This document shows, piece by piece, positions 17,277 through 26,868 of a stretch of DNA of 64,000 bases (its first letter is position 1; every line of letters starts with the position of its first letter). A program made the position numbers and the translations under genes. The DNA lies in assembly GCF_021266465.1 (NCBI RefSeq), contig NZ_CP089848.1, forward strand, positions 806,001-870,000. The letters run 5' to 3'. The notes beneath the pieces were generated by a model, which searched no databases, was not told the origin of the DNA, and saw only the letters and a program-made list of their open reading frames with translations. This DNA is from Paralcaligenes sp. KSB-10 (lineage in GTDB: Bacteria > Pseudomonadota > Gammaproteobacteria > Burkholderiales > Burkholderiaceae_B).

Positions 17277-18437
17277 TTATTTCACGGCGGCCACGACGCG
17301 GGTCGCGGCATCGGCCATGGTGTCGGCACTGATGATGGGCAAGCCCGACTCGGCCAGCATTTTCTTGCCGAGCTCTTCGTTGGTCCCTTTCATGCGCACA
17401 ACCAGAGGCACGCTCAGGTTAACGGCCTTGCAGGCGGCAATGACGCCTTCGGCAATGACATCGCAACGCATGATGCCGCCGAAAATATTCACCAGGATCG
17501 CCTTTACGCTGTCATTCTTGAGCATGATCTTGAATGCTTCGGTCACTTTCTCGGCGGTCGCGCCGCCACCGACATCCAGGAAATTGGCGGGTTCGGCACC
17601 AAACAGCTTGATGGTGTCCATGGTGGCCATGGCCAGGCCCGCGCCGTTGACCAGGCAGCCGATATTGCCGTCGAGCTGGATGTAGGCCAGGTCGAACTTA
17701 CTGGCTTCGATTTCGGCGGGATCTTCTTCCTCGAGGTCGCGATAGGCAACGATGTCGGGATGACGAAACAAGGCATTCGAATCGAAATTGAACTTGGCGT
17801 CCAGGGCAATGATGTCGCCCGAGCCCGTCAGAATCAACGGATTGATCTCGGCCAGCGAAGCGTCGGTTTCCCAGTAAACCTTGTAGAGTTTCTGGAATTC
17901 GGCGGCGGCCTTGCCCACTGAGGCCTCGGGTACGCCTATGCCGCGAGCCAGGCCGGCGGCTTCGTCAGTGCTCAGGCCAACCGTGGGATCGGCAAAAACC
18001 TTGAGAATCTTTTCGGGCGAGCTTTCAGCGACCTCTTCGATGTCCATCCCGCCTTCGCTGGATGCCATCACGCAGACGCGCTGGGTGGCGCGATCGGTCA
18101 CGATACCGACGTAATATTCTTTTTTGATGTCGGCGCCTTCTTCGATGAGCAGACGGCGCACCTTCTGGCCCTGGGGACCGGTTTGATGCGTAACCAGCTG
18201 CATGCCCAGGATTTCAGAGGACAACTGACGAACCTCATCGATCGAGCGGGCCAGCTTGACGCCGCCGCCCTTGCCCCGGCCACCCGCGTGAATCTGAGCC
18301 TTGACAACCCAAACGGGGCCGCCCAGTTTCTCGGCCGCCGCAACGGCTTCATCTACGGAAAAAGCTGGAATTCCGCGCGGCACGGTCACACCAAACTTTC
18401 TCAACAGTTCCTTGCCTTGATACTCGTGAATTTTCAT
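17277..18437 (-). CDS. sucC: Succinyl-CoA synthetase beta subunit
   Basis: 386 residues. ATP-grasp domain ([37 protein letters not shown]) followed by the ligase domain with [21 protein letters not shown] and [20 protein letters not shown]. Binds nucleotide and succinate. First gene of sucCD; an AGG occurs a few nt before the ATG at 18437. Confidence 0.98.
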   Translation of the reverse strand: MKIHEYQGKELLRKFGVTVPRGIPAFSVDEAVAAAEKLGGPVWVVKAQIHAGGRGKGGGVKLARSIDEVRQLSSEILGMQLVTHQTGPQGQKVRRLLIEEGADIKKEYYVGIVTDRATQRVCVMASSEGGMDIEEVAESSPEKILKVFADPTVGLSTDEAAGLARGIGVPEASVGKAAAEFQKLYKVYWETDASLAEINPLILTGSGDIIALDAKFNFDSNALFRHPDIVAYRDLEEEDPAEIEASKFDLAYIQLDGNIGCLVNGAGLAMATMDTIKLFGAEPANFLDVGGGATAEKVTEAFKIMLKNDSVKAILVNIFGGIMRCDVIAEGVIAACKAVNLSVPLVVRMKGTNEELGKKMLAESGLPIISADTMADAATRVVAAVK

Positions 18438-18523
18438 TTATTACCTGTCAGAACGGAAAGAATTAGAAAAAATGCTCACGCCAGTGCCTGGCAACACTGT
18501 TGCGCGCCACATCGGTAAACGGC

Positions 18524-19099
18524 CTATTCGCATTTCTCCTCGAATGGAGGAGCGATATACCACTGGGGATAGAACTCTTTCGCCACCGGACCGTCGATGC
18601 GCAAGGCATGGCAGCCATCAAGCTGAAAAGGCTTTTGGGCTGATTTGCCTGAAAGCCTTTCCTTGCGACGCTTGTTGGCCATGGACTGCACGGCCACCGT
18701 CGGCAGCACGTAAGAGAGCTCGGTCAGGTGCGTACAGCCCGCTGTGCGCGCAAACCGGTCTTTGACCACCTGGCGGAAATTGCGCAGCAGATTCATGCCG
18801 ACCAGCGCTTCATAATCGGGCGCGATGGCGGTGCAATACGTGTTGTAGGGAGCGGCGTCGTACACGGCAACAGCCGACGTGATCGTGAATTGCTCATCGA
18901 TCGTGACGCGCAGATGCATATGATGCACAGGGCTGCCCGCCGAACGAACCACGCCGTCGTTTCCGGGAAAATCGTAAGCCTTGACATCGATGAGCTCGGC
19001 TTCGAGATCCCATTGGCCGTCTTCCCGAGCAAATGAATTCACGCGTATGGAACGCGTGTGCAATGGCTCGCGGGCGATATCGGATGGCGGCAGGGGCAT
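18524..19099 (-). CDS. DUF2889 domain protein
   Basis: 191 residues from the ATG at 19099 (the frame stays open to 19201, but MPLPPSDIAREPLHTRSI is the likely start). Motifs RVNSFAREDGQWDLEAELID, PVHHMHLRVTIDEQFTITSA and CTHLTELSYVLPTVAVQSMA match the DUF2889 family. No function is established. In relatives this gene lies beside sucC, often next to recX-recA; here recX-recA is 12 kb away, with metE and the nitrate cluster between. Confidence 0.85.
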   Translation of the reverse strand: MPLPPSDIAREPLHTRSIRVNSFAREDGQWDLEAELIDVKAYDFPGNDGVVRSAGSPVHHMHLRVTIDEQFTITSAVAVYDAAPYNTYCTAIAPDYEALVGMNLLRNFRQVVKDRFARTAGCTHLTELSYVLPTVAVQSMANKRRKERLSGKSAQKPFQLDGCHALRIDGPVAKEFYPQWYIAPPFEEKCE

Positions 19100-19234
19100 G
19101 TACGGGCGGAAATGCAAATAAGACGATAAACCCGGCAAGTATAACGCAGGCGCCGCCGTCTTACCTGTACGTCCACGGGCCTGAAGGGAACGGGCCGGCA
19201 AGCCATGCGCCCCCTCCAGGCATGAAGCCCGAGG

Positions 19235-21532
19235 TCAGGCTGCCTGGCGCAATATGCGAGCGGCCTCGACCATGGCAAGCAGCGCCGCTTCGGTTTCCGG
19301 CCAGGCCCGCGTTTTCAGGCCGCAATCGGGGTTGACCCAAAGACGCTCGCTGGGCAGGCGGCCCGCGGCTTTCTGCATGAGATCGACCATCCAGTCGACT
19401 TTGGGCACATTGGGCGAGTGTATGTCGTATACGCCCGGCCCTATGTCATTGGGATAATCGAAGTCTTCAAACGCGCCAAGCAGCTCCATATTGGAACGCG
19501 ATGTTTCTATCGTGATCACGTCGGCATCCATGGCGGCAATCGAATCAATAATGTCATTGAACTCGGAATAGCACATATGCGTATGGATCTGGGTTTCTTC
19601 CCGGACTCCCGCCGTCGACAGCCGGAAGCAGTCAACCGCCCAGTCCAGATACGAAGTCCAATCGGCGCGGCGCAGAGGCAGGCCTTCCCTGAACGCCGGC
19701 TCGTCGATCTGGATAACGCCGATACCCGCTTTTTCCAGATCGACCACCTCGTCGCGCAGAGCCAGCGCCAATTGGCGGCAAGTAGTCTGGCGCGGCTGGT
19801 CGTCCCGCACAAAGGACCATTGAAGAATAGTGACCGGCCCCGTCAGCATACCTTTGACCGGCTTTTCCGTCAGCGATTGAGCGTATGCCGCCCAGGCCAC
19901 CGTCATGGGCGCCGGCCGGACCACATCGCCAAAAATGACGGGCGGCTTGACGCAGCGCGAGCCATAACTCTGGACCCAGCCGTTTTGCGTGAAGGCAAAA
20001 CCGGCCAGCAACTCGCCAAAATACTCCACCATATCGTTGCGTTCGGGTTCGCCATGCACCAGCACATCCAGCCCGATCTTTTCCTGGAAGCGTATGACCT
20101 GTTCAATTTCACTGCGTATGGCTTTTTCGTAGCCGGCATCGGACAGGGCTCCAGCCTTCCAGTCGCGGCGCAAGGCCCTGATTTCAGTTGTTTGCGGAAA
20201 CGAGCCTATCGTCGTGGTCGGATAAGCCGGCAGGCCCAGCTCTTGCTGCTGGCGCTTGATGCGCTGGGCGAAAGGAGCCCGATCGCGGCTTAGCTGTGCC
20301 ACGGCTTCCAGGCGCCGCTGCACGGCGGCATTATGAATACGCGGGGATTCCCTGCGCGCCTGCAAAGCGGCACGCTGCGCCTGCAGCGCCTCTTGCGTGC
20401 CGGCGTCGGCGCCGCCGTCGAGCGACGCAGCCAGCCAGCGCAATTCGTCGAGCTTCTGCGCGGCAAACGACAACCAGCTTTTCAGCTCCGGATCCAGTTC
20501 GCGCTCGACATCGAGATCGACGGGTACATGTTGCAGGGAGCACGACGGAGCCAGCCACAGGCGATCGCCCAGTTGCGCCTTGAGCGGAGCAAGCAGATCC
20601 CGGGCCCGATCCAGATCGGTGCGCCAAATGTTGCGGCCATTGACGATACCTGCCGATAAAACCTGATCGGGTCGCAATAGCGCGGCAAGTTCGGACAATT
20701 GTCCTGGCGCACGCACCAGATCGATATGCAGGCCTTGCACGGGCAAGTCTTGCAATACAGCGGCGTTGTCCTTGATGGCTTCAAAGTAGGTCGTCAGCAA
20801 CAGATTCAGGCCGGCGCCCGCCAGGCGGGAATAAACCTGCCGGTACGCCTGGCGCCATTCGACGGGCAAATCCAGGGTCAGGATGGGTTCATCGACCTGC
20901 ACCCACTGTACTCCCAGGGCCTTGAATCGCGCCAACACCTCTACATACACAGGCAGAAGACTCTCAAGCAGGGCCAGTTTGCCCGTGTCGCCCGCCCCGC
21001 CGGGAAACGCATCGCCCTTGCCCAGCCATAACCAGGTCAAGGGCCCGGGAATCACCGGCTTGGCCTGATGCCCCAAAGCCTGCGCTTCGCGAATCTGATC
21101 AAATAAATCCTCGCGCGCAATACGATAGCTTTGCTGCGGCGCAAGCTCGGGAACGATGTAGTGATAGTTGGTGTCGAACCACTTGGTCATTTCGCAGGCG
21201 GCGGCGGAGGCACCCGATGGAGCGCGCCCGCGAGCCATCCTGAACAAGGTATCGAGGCCCACCGACTCATTGGAAGGCTGGGCGAAGCGTGCAGGAACGG
21301 CTCCCAGCAAGGTAGACCATTCCAGAATCTGGTCGTACCAGGCGAAATCGCCGACGGGAACAAAAGCCACACCCGCCTTGGCTTGCAGCGCCCAGTGGCG
21401 TGCACGCAGCTCACGCCCAATGTCCTGCAAGCCATCGGCAGACTGCTTGCAGGCCCAATACGCTTCCAGGGCGCGTTTAAGTTCGCGCTGCACGCCAATA
21501 CGGGGAAAGCCAAGATTATGAATAATAGTCAT
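19235..21532 (-). CDS. metE: Cobalamin-independent methionine synthase
   Basis: 765 residues. Transfers a methyl group from 5-methyltetrahydropteroyltri-glutamate to homocysteine. N-terminal half [20 protein letters not shown]; catalytic half starts near [19 protein letters not shown]. Zinc ligands visible: HTHMCYSEF (His, Cys), the E of VITIETSRS, and NPDCGLKTR (Cys). [15 protein letters not shown] is the substrate-binding loop. Divergently transcribed from metR with 185 bp between, as in enteric bacteria. Confidence 0.98.
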   Translation of the reverse strand: MTIIHNLGFPRIGVQRELKRALEAYWACKQSADGLQDIGRELRARHWALQAKAGVAFVPVGDFAWYDQILEWSTLLGAVPARFAQPSNESVGLDTLFRMARGRAPSGASAAACEMTKWFDTNYHYIVPELAPQQSYRIAREDLFDQIREAQALGHQAKPVIPGPLTWLWLGKGDAFPGGAGDTGKLALLESLLPVYVEVLARFKALGVQWVQVDEPILTLDLPVEWRQAYRQVYSRLAGAGLNLLLTTYFEAIKDNAAVLQDLPVQGLHIDLVRAPGQLSELAALLRPDQVLSAGIVNGRNIWRTDLDRARDLLAPLKAQLGDRLWLAPSCSLQHVPVDLDVERELDPELKSWLSFAAQKLDELRWLAASLDGGADAGTQEALQAQRAALQARRESPRIHNAAVQRRLEAVAQLSRDRAPFAQRIKRQQQELGLPAYPTTTIGSFPQTTEIRALRRDWKAGALSDAGYEKAIRSEIEQVIRFQEKIGLDVLVHGEPERNDMVEYFGELLAGFAFTQNGWVQSYGSRCVKPPVIFGDVVRPAPMTVAWAAYAQSLTEKPVKGMLTGPVTILQWSFVRDDQPRQTTCRQLALALRDEVVDLEKAGIGVIQIDEPAFREGLPLRRADWTSYLDWAVDCFRLSTAGVREETQIHTHMCYSEFNDIIDSIAAMDADVITIETSRSNMELLGAFEDFDYPNDIGPGVYDIHSPNVPKVDWMVDLMQKAAGRLPSERLWVNPDCGLKTRAWPETEAALLAMVEAARILRQAA

Positions 21533-21622
21533 TTTATTTTCAAACTAGTCAAGGAATTATCAAGTATTGATATTGTGCACCGCACACTTGATGATTCAAA
21601 ATCAAATACAACATCCATAACT

Positions 21623-21641
21623 TGAATTTTTTTCATATAAT
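21623..21641 (+). promoter_or_regulatory. MetR box and adjoining -10 in the metE-metR intergenic region
   Basis: TGAATTTTTTTCA at 21623-21635 is a perfect TGAA-N5-TTCA MetR binding site. It abuts a perfect TATAAT (21636-21641) pointing towards metR. Binding there would repress metR and, from 91 bp away, activate metE on the other strand. No second perfect box was found. Confidence 0.8.
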
Positions 21642-21717
21642 AGCGTGTAAGCCACCCCGACTCGGCGCCCACGCTCCGCTATTCCACACCTATTCAATTG
21701 TTGCAGCCCAAGCTCAC

Positions 21718-22668
21718 ATGCTAGAAATCCGCCACCTGGAAACTCTGACCGCCATACGCGAAGCGGGCAGCCTGCAAGAAGCGGCCGATCGCCTGCACGT
21801 CACTCAGTCGGCGCTATCGCACCAACTGCGCGACCTGGAAGTCAGGCTCAAAACCCCGCTCCTGAATCGGCGTACACGCCCTGCGCGCCTGACCACCGCG
21901 GCACTGCGCATACTGGCCCTGGCCGACGAAATATTGCCTCGCCTGAAAGCCACGGAGCGCGAGTTGCAGCGCCTGGCGGCCGGGCGCACCGGTCGCCTGC
22001 ATCTGGCCATCGAGTGCCATTCCTGTTTCCAGTGGCTGATGCCCGCGCTCGATGCGTTCAGGCAGAACTGGCCCGATGTGGCTCTGGATTTATCGGCGGC
22101 GTTTTCATTCGCCCCCCTGCCCGCTCTGATACGGGGCGACCTGGATGTGGTGATTACCTCCGACCCGCAAGCGATGGATGTGATTCAGTACTTGCCCCTG
22201 TTCAGTTATGAGCTGGTGCTGGCGGTCTCGGCCGCCAACCCTCTGGCCCAGTACAAATACATCGAGCCCGATCAACTGGCCGATCAGGTGCTTATTACCT
22301 ACCCGGTCGAAAAACAAAGGCTGGACATTTTCACGACCTTCCTGGATCCAGCCGGCGTTGAACCGGCCGCCCTGCGCAAAGCCGAACTGACCCCTATCAT
22401 TGTGCAACTGGTTGCCAGCCAGCGCGGCGTTGCCGCACTGCCGAACTGGGCGCTCACCGAATACCTGAACCAAGGCTGGCTGCGCATCTGCCACCTGGGC
22501 GCTCAGGGAGTCTGGCGCACGCTGTATGCGGCAGTGCGCATTGAAGACGCCGAGGCCAGTTATTTGAGCGCTTTCATGGCTCAAGCGCGCGAAACATGCT
22601 TCCGCACCCTGAACGGCATCAAAGCGGTTCATCCGTCAGGCACCAGCGGCGTAACCAGCCGGCACTAA
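21718..22668 (+). CDS. metR: LysR-family regulator of methionine synthesis
   Basis: 316 residues from the ATG at 21718; the frame is open further upstream but the LysR fold begins MLEIRHLETLTAIREAGSLQ. HTH at about residues 18-40 (AADRLHVTQSALSHQLRDLE). The effector domain keeps the MetR-like stretches AIECHSCFQWLMPALDAFRQNWP and GDLDVVITSDP; the co-inducer in known MetR proteins is homocysteine. Divergent from metE. Its 3' end overlaps the tail of the CysG-like gene on the other strand by 33 bp. Confidence 0.95.
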   Translation: MLEIRHLETLTAIREAGSLQEAADRLHVTQSALSHQLRDLEVRLKTPLLNRRTRPARLTTAALRILALADEILPRLKATERELQRLAAGRTGRLHLAIECHSCFQWLMPALDAFRQNWPDVALDLSAAFSFAPLPALIRGDLDVVITSDPQAMDVIQYLPLFSYELVLAVSAANPLAQYKYIEPDQLADQVLITYPVEKQRLDIFTTFLDPAGVEPAALRKAELTPIIVQLVASQRGVAALPNWALTEYLNQGWLRICHLGAQGVWRTLYAAVRIEDAEASYLSAFMAQARETCFRTLNGIKAVHPSGTSGVTSRH

Positions 22669-23691
22669 GCCCTCAGCCCCTGCCGGCGCGGGGCAGCGCG
22701 GATCGATGCCGGCAACACCCGGAATCCATTCGCAGCAAATGCTCATGGACAACAAATGCGACATCAGCGCCTCCCGCCCCGCATTGTCGCCCGCGCCAAG
22801 CAGATGCACGACACGCAAGCCTTCCCGCACCCAGCCTAGAGTTTGAGCACGGAAGCCGTCGCCGCACAAAGAACCTGCATCCACGTTCGATTCGCACATG
22901 TCGGCGTCGCGCCTGGCCAAAGCCAGCACGCCGTCGCCGATGTCGCGGCCGTACACCACCACATCCGCTTCATTCAAGGCCCGCAAACCCTTCAAGGTCA
23001 ATAAGCCCGGGTCGCGAGAGCCCACATTCACAAACGACACAAGCCCGTCTGCAAAAGAACTTCCGGCGGCCAATGCCTGCGCCAGCGTGCTTTCGGCTTC
23101 CGCGAAACGCGCCTGCCTGATATGTGCCGCAACAGGCCCATCGAGCATCCAGGCATAAAAACGGCGGCGTTCGGAAACAACGCCGAATCGCTTACGTATT
23201 CCCGCCCGATAACGGGCGGCCAATTGCGCCAGAGATCCCCAGTTCCGGTCCAGCAGACTTTCCAGCCTTTCCCGCATGCGCCTGGCGAGCACGGGCGCCA
23301 TGCCCGATGAAGAGATCGCAATCACCATGGGTGAGCGATCCACAATCGCCGGCACATGAAAGCTGGACAACTCGGGATCGTCGACGACATTCACCCACAA
23401 ATCAAGTGCCGCGGCGTCCTGCGCAATGCATGCATTCACCCGCCGATCGCTGGTAGCGGCAATAACCAGACACTGCCCTGCCAGCCATCCTCGATGATAG
23501 GCGCCCTCTCGGTGCAGCACTCTGCCCCGCTCGACCAGCAGCGCCATATCGCCGCATATGGCCAGCGCACCCACGGAAACCCGGGCGCCGGCATCAAGCA
23601 GTAAAAGCACCTTGCGCAAGGCAACGCTGCCGCCGCCCACGACCAGCACATCTTTTCCCCGCACATCGCAGAACATTGGAAATAGCCGCAT
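22636..23691 (-). CDS. CysG-like siroheme synthase with degenerate methyltransferase domain
   Basis: 351 residues; full CysG is about 460. Residues 1-210 are a precorrin-2 dehydrogenase/sirohydrochlorin ferrochelatase domain: NAD site VLVVGGGSVALRKVLLLLDA (15-34), catalytic Asp in NVVDDPELSSFHVPA (104-105), and SSSGMAPVLARRMRE (128-141). Residues 215-330 align with the start of a SUMT domain (PGLLTLKGLRALNEADVVVY), but the SAM motif GAGPGD reads NVGSRD and the KGGDPFIFGRGGEE motif reads LLGAGDNAGREALM, and about 110 residues are missing. Methyltransferase activity is therefore unlikely. The ATG at 23691 has GGAGG 6 nt upstream. Divergent from the nitrate operon that encodes an intact CobA. 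Confidence 0.88.
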   Translation of the reverse strand: MRLFPMFCDVRGKDVLVVGGGSVALRKVLLLLDAGARVSVGALAICGDMALLVERGRVLHREGAYHRGWLAGQCLVIAATSDRRVNACIAQDAAALDLWVNVVDDPELSSFHVPAIVDRSPMVIAISSSGMAPVLARRMRERLESLLDRNWGSLAQLAARYRAGIRKRFGVVSERRRFYAWMLDGPVAAHIRQARFAEAESTLAQALAAGSSFADGLVSFVNVGSRDPGLLTLKGLRALNEADVVVYGRDIGDGVLALARRDADMCESNVDAGSLCGDGFRAQTLGWVREGLRVVHLLGAGDNAGREALMSHLLSMSICCEWIPGVAGIDPRCPAPAGAEGLVPAGYAAGA

Positions 23692-23856
23692 CCGCACCCT
23701 CCCCGCGCTTCGACCCGGCCTGCGCCCAGTGCGCAATCCAGCCAGCGGATTCTTCTACTCAAGCAAATCCCGTGCCCGCCCGGGCAGGCATCTGTGTTAT
23801 TGCCTGCCTGTGTGTCCGGGCAGGCCACACGCCCGCCACAGCACCCACAAGAGCCG

Positions 23857-23871
23857 GCACATTAATAGTGC
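23857..23871 (+). promoter_or_regulatory. NtrC-like enhancer site 1
   Basis: GCAC-ATTAATA-GTGC, a palindrome with the GCAC-N7-GTGC spacing of NtrC sites. Centre about 115 bp upstream of the predicted sigma-54 start. Confidence 0.65.
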
Positions 23872-23896
23872 ACAAAGCCTGGAATCCCGATCCGGC

Positions 23897-23911
23897 GCAC
23901 CGCCCCAGTGC
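23897..23911 (+). promoter_or_regulatory. NtrC-like enhancer site 2
   Basis: GCAC-CGCCCCA-GTGC, the same spacing as site 1, 40 bp downstream of it and about 75 bp before the predicted start of transcription. Confidence 0.65.
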
Positions 23912-23952
23912 AAGCAGAAGCGTACGCGGCGCCCTATTCCATGAAAAAAAAC

Positions 23953-23969
23953 TGGCACGCTAATTGCTT
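23953..23969 (+). promoter_or_regulatory. Sigma-54 promoter of the nirB-nirD-nasA-cobA operon
   Basis: TGGCACGCTAATTGCTT matches the -24/-12 consensus TGGCACG-N4-TTGC(A/T) at every position. The GG is at 23954-23955 and the GC at 23966-23967, placing the start near 23979 and leaving a leader of about 105 nt before nirB. The leader has some dyad symmetry (CGGTT to AACCG) that might be a regulatory hairpin. Confidence 0.9.
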
Positions 23970-24083
23970 GATACCTATTGAAGATCAACGGTTCCTCATG
24001 GTTTGCCGACTGCCGCATTCAGGCCGACAAAAACCGAAGACCCGTTTTCTCTGTATATCCAATTGACTGAAAAGCAGGCATTT

Positions 24084-26516
24084 ATGAAAAAGCTGAAACT
24101 CGTTATGGTCGGCAATGGGATGGCCGGTGTCAGAACCCTGGAAGAGCTTTTGAAGCTGGACCCGACTCTGTACGACATTACTGTATTCGGTTCCGAACCC
24201 TATCCCAATTACAACCGGATCCTGCTGTCGCCCGTGCTGACAGGCGAGCAAACCATCAAGGACATTATTCTCAATGACCTGGACTGGTATGCGCAGAACC
24301 ATATCGAGCTGCTGCTGAACCGTAAAGTCGTCAAGATCAATCGCGCCCGTAAAGAAGTCCATGCCGACGATGGAACAGTAGCCAGGTACGACCGCCTCTT
24401 GTTGGCGACTGGCTCGAATCCCGTCATCCTGCCGATTCCGGGCTGCGACTTGAATGGCGTCGTAACTTTCCGCGACATACGCGACGTCAACCTCATGATC
24501 GATGCAGCCACCGCCTACAAGCACGCGGTTGTCATCGGCGGCGGGCTTCTGGGGCTGGAGGCGGCCAATGGCCTGGCTGTGCGCGGCATGAAAGTATCGG
24601 TCGTGCATCTGGGCTCGAGCCTGCTGGATCGCCAACTCGACAGTGCCGCCGCCGGCCTGCTGCAAACCAGCCTGGAGCAACGCGGTCTGGAGTTTCTGAT
24701 GGAGCATCAGACCGAATCGATCATGGGCAATGAAGAGGGCAAGGTCAAAGGCATACGCTTCAAGAACGGCAGCGAACTGGCCGCCGACCTGATCGTGATG
24801 GCAGTCGGCATTCGGCCCAATACAGAACTGGCGGATCAGGCCGGCATACACACCGATCGCGGCATTATCGTCAATGACACCTTGCAAACCTACGACCCCA
24901 GCATTTACGCCGTGGGCGAATGTGTCAGCCATCGCGGCATGGCCTACGGCCTGGTCGCGCCGCTGTTCGAACAGGCCAAAGTCGCCGCCAATCACCTGGC
25001 GTTTTTCGGCATTTCGCGCTATCCGGGCAGCGTGACTTCGACCAAGCTCAAAGTCACCGGCATCGATGTGTTTTCGGCGGGCGATTACACGGGCGGCGGC
25101 GACACCGAAGCCATCACGCTGTCCGACCCTATAGGCGGCGTATACAAAAAGCTCGTCATCAAGGACGACAGATTGATTGGCGCCTGTCTGTACGGAGATA
25201 CCGTCGACGGCGCCTGGTATTTCCGCCTGATACGGGAAGCGAAATCGATCAACGATTTGCGCGACCACCTGATGTTCGGCGAAGGTTCGGTGGGCGATAC
25301 CGGCCACGCCGGACAGAACAGCGTGGTGGGCATGCCCGACGATACCGAGGTCTGCGGCTGCAACGGCGTATGCAAGGGAACCATCGTCAAGGCCATACGC
25401 GAACAAGGCCTGTTCACCGTCGATGAAATCAAGAAACATACCAAAGCCGCCAGCTCCTGCGGCTCGTGCGCCGGCTTGGTCGAACAGATCTTGATCAACT
25501 GCGTGGGCGGCGCCGCCAACATCAAGCCCAAATCCGAAAAAGCCATATGCGGCTGCTGCGATTTTACCCACGGCGAAGTCCGCAAGGCCATCAGGGACCA
25601 TCATCTGACATCCATTTCGGACGCCATGAAATTCCTGGAATGGCGCAGTGCGGATGGCTGTGCCACCTGCCGCCCGGCTCTCAACTACTATGTGATGTCG
25701 ACTTGGCCAGGAGAAGCCAGGGACGATGCGCAATCCCGCCTGGCCAACGAGCGCATGCACGCCAACATCCAGAAGGACGGCACTTATTCCGTTGTACCGC
25801 GCATGTGGGGCGGGGTGACTAATCCGGCCGAGTTGCGCCGGATTGCCGATGTGGCGGACAAATACCACGTGCCCATGGTGAAAGTCACCGGCGGCCAGCG
25901 CATCGATTTGCTGGGTGTGCAAAAGAAAGACCTGCCCGATGTCTGGAAAGATCTGGACATGCCTTCGGGCCACGCCTACGGCAAAGGCTTGCGTACGGTC
26001 AAAACCTGCGTCGGCAGCGAGTTTTGCCGTTTCGGCACACAAGACTCCACCGGCATGGGCATTGCCCTGGAAAAAGACCTGGTGGGAATGAGCAGCCCTC
26101 ACAAGGTCAAGCTGGCCGTCTCGGGCTGCCCGCGCAATTGCGCAGAGTCCGGCATCAAGGACATAGGCATTATTGCCGTGGACTCCGGCTGGGAGCTCTA
26201 CGTAGGCGGCAATGGCGGCATCAAGACCGAAGTGGCGCAGTTCTTCGCCAAGGTAAAAACACCGGAAGAGGTGCTGGAATACTCCGGGGCCTTTCTGCAG
26301 CTTTACCGCGAAGAAGCGTTCTACCTGGAACGCACCTGCCACTACCTGAGCCGCGTCGGCCTGGAGCATGCCAAAACCAGGGTCATCAACGATGCGGGCA
26401 ATCGCGCCGAGCTGTACGCACGCCTGAAATTTGCCCTGTCTTTTGAAAAAGATCCCTGGGCGGAACGCATAGAAAGCCCCTCGGCCCGTCGTGAATTCGA
26501 AACCCTGACTGCGTGA
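24084..26516 (+). CDS. nirB: Assimilatory nitrite reductase, large subunit
   Basis: 810 residues. FAD motif VMVGNGMAGVRTLE (7-20), NAD(P)H motif VVIGGGLLGLEAANGL (149-164), two BFD-like [2Fe-2S] cysteine sets (CGCNGVC at 424-430 with CGSC at 459-462; CGCC at 489-492 with CATC at 526-529), and the sulfite/nitrite reductase siroheme-[4Fe-4S] ligands CVGSEFC (642-648) and CPRNC (682-686). Reduces nitrite to ammonium with six electrons from NAD(P)H in the cytoplasm. The ATG at 24084 is preceded by AGG; the frame is open upstream to 24003 but the Rossmann fold starts at MKKLKLV. Followed by nirD after 7 nt. Confidence 0.97.
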   Translation: MKKLKLVMVGNGMAGVRTLEELLKLDPTLYDITVFGSEPYPNYNRILLSPVLTGEQTIKDIILNDLDWYAQNHIELLLNRKVVKINRARKEVHADDGTVARYDRLLLATGSNPVILPIPGCDLNGVVTFRDIRDVNLMIDAATAYKHAVVIGGGLLGLEAANGLAVRGMKVSVVHLGSSLLDRQLDSAAAGLLQTSLEQRGLEFLMEHQTESIMGNEEGKVKGIRFKNGSELAADLIVMAVGIRPNTELADQAGIHTDRGIIVNDTLQTYDPSIYAVGECVSHRGMAYGLVAPLFEQAKVAANHLAFFGISRYPGSVTSTKLKVTGIDVFSAGDYTGGGDTEAITLSDPIGGVYKKLVIKDDRLIGACLYGDTVDGAWYFRLIREAKSINDLRDHLMFGEGSVGDTGHAGQNSVVGMPDDTEVCGCNGVCKGTIVKAIREQGLFTVDEIKKHTKAASSCGSCAGLVEQILINCVGGAANIKPKSEKAICGCCDFTHGEVRKAIRDHHLTSISDAMKFLEWRSADGCATCRPALNYYVMSTWPGEARDDAQSRLANERMHANIQKDGTYSVVPRMWGGVTNPAELRRIADVADKYHVPMVKVTGGQRIDLLGVQKKDLPDVWKDLDMPSGHAYGKGLRTVKTCVGSEFCRFGTQDSTGMGIALEKDLVGMSSPHKVKLAVSGCPRNCAESGIKDIGIIAVDSGWELYVGGNGGIKTEVAQFFAKVKTPEEVLEYSGAFLQLYREEAFYLERTCHYLSRVGLEHAKTRVINDAGNRAELYARLKFALSFEKDPWAERIESPSARREFETLTA

Positions 26517-26523
26517 AACCGAT

Positions 26524-26865
26524 ATGAGCACAAGCACTTTGACACACAACTGGACCGCCATCTGCCCTCTCGGCGAAATACCCAGAGCCGGGTCGCGGGT
26601 CGTACAGCAGTCCGGAGCGGACAATATCGCGGTATTCAGGGCTTCGGACGACCATGTCTTTGCCGTCCTGGACCGCTGCCCGCACAAGGGAGGGCCCTTG
26701 TCGGCCGGCCTGGTTCACGGCCACTTCGTTACCTGCCCCCTGCACAGCTGGACTATAGCGCTCGACAATGGCCAGGCCCTGGCACCCGACAAGGGTTGCG
26801 CGCGCACCGTGGCCGCCAAGGTCGAAGCGGGCACGGTCTATCTGAACCTGGCGCGCGAGGCCTAG
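26524..26865 (+). CDS. nirD: Nitrite reductase small subunit (Rieske type)
   Basis: 113 residues. Rieske [2Fe-2S] ligands in CPHKGGPLS (Cys-x-His) and CPLHSW (Cys-x-x-His), both present as in electron-carrying members, in the NirD fold (WTAICPLGEIPRAGSRVV at the start). Partner of NirB. Starts 7 nt after nirB and stops 3 nt before nasA. Confidence 0.95.
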   Translation: MSTSTLTHNWTAICPLGEIPRAGSRVVQQSGADNIAVFRASDDHVFAVLDRCPHKGGPLSAGLVHGHFVTCPLHSWTIALDNGQALAPDKGCARTVAAKVEAGTVYLNLAREA

Positions 26866-26868
26866 AAC

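Noticed and set aside
24000-24068. 22-codon upstream frame in the nirB leader
   Set aside because: It has an ATG but no ribosome site, and its sequence has no features of a leader peptide.
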